Source of the DNA: Clostridiales bacterium
GTDB lineage: Bacteria > Bacillota > Clostridia > Lachnospirales > Lachnospiraceae
NCBI GenBank assembly: GCA_019423835.1
Contig: JAHZAR010000016.1
Coordinates: forward strand, 18,831-24,196
DNA: 5,366 nucleotides
Direction: 5' to 3'
Within the stretch, counting starts at the first letter, position 1. Each line of letters opens with the position of its first letter. Positions 5,285 through 5,366 of this stretch are shown here, piece by piece. Under the pieces are notes generated by a model. It saw only the letters and a list, made by a program, of their open reading frames with translations, searched no databases and had not been told where the DNA came from. Made by a program: the position numbers and the translations under genes.

Positions 5285-5366
5285 CAATTCACCGTCCTTC
5301 GGGACAGCAGCCGGATTCTCCTGATAGATACAGGATCCTTAAATTTTACCTTTGCATCGCGGTGCC
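5284..5366 (-). CDS. Last 26 codons of an upstream gene, or the 5' part of the same disrupted membrane protein
   Basis: A frame entering from the right edge reads HRDAKVKFKDPVSIRRIRLL and stops at a TGA (5284-5286) that overlaps the next ATG as TGATG. Taken at face value it is the C-terminus of an upstream gene translationally coupled to the 4889-5284 frame. A second reading is that both belong to one gene: the 4889-5284 frame is open back to a TAA at 5339-5341 and reads YQENPAAVPKDGELMAGPEL across the supposed junction. Joining the two after FKDPVS with one missing base would give a smooth protein. I cannot decide between these from 83 bases. Confidence 0.35.
   Translation of the reverse strand, partial: HRDAKVKFKDPVSIRRIRLLSRRTVN

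Overview
The window looks like chromosomal DNA of a Gram-positive anaerobe of the class Clostridia, most likely a Lachnospiraceae-type gut bacterium. The reasons are the strong AGGAGG-type ribosome binding sites, lipoprotein signals ending in LTAC, free use of AGG/AGA and ATA codons at a moderate GC content, and a cytidylate kinase and M13 peptidase of Firmicutes type. This assignment is inference. Every gene I accept is on the minus strand, so the locus is transcribed from high to low coordinates.

Read in the direction of transcription, the right-hand third (about 5366 to 3457) holds small envelope-type proteins of unknown function. First comes a membrane protein with an AEPSDWE motif, whose reading frame changes at least once (5284-5366, then 4889-5284). 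Next is an intact 164-residue lipoprotein (4519-5013). Then comes a single-TM protein of about 142 residues, split by a one-base frameshift (4056-4485). A very strong ribosome binding site overlaps its stop codon and opens a doubtful ORF (3774-4046). An intact 147-residue protein of unknown function (3457-3900) closes the group. Short gaps suggest one operon entering from beyond the right edge. I cannot assign a biochemical role to any of them.

The middle (3391 to 1307) is a complete M13 (neprilysin/PepO-like) zinc metallopeptidase made as a lipoprotein, with a possible extended -10 promoter just upstream. A small protein with two membrane helices and a C-terminal SHOCT motif follows (785-1195).

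The left end is a 207-bp gap and then cytidylate kinase (cmk), cut off by the window edge. The gap holds the best promoter in the window (TTGCAC, 17 bp, TATAAT) and, inside the predicted leader, a nearly perfect 25-bp palindrome. cmk therefore probably has its own promoter and a structured leader.

No rRNA, tRNA, CRISPR array, insertion sequence or phage gene was seen. The most notable signal is the run of envelope-type hypothetical genes with frame disruptions beside intact essential and peptidase genes. It is either real gene decay or assembly error.
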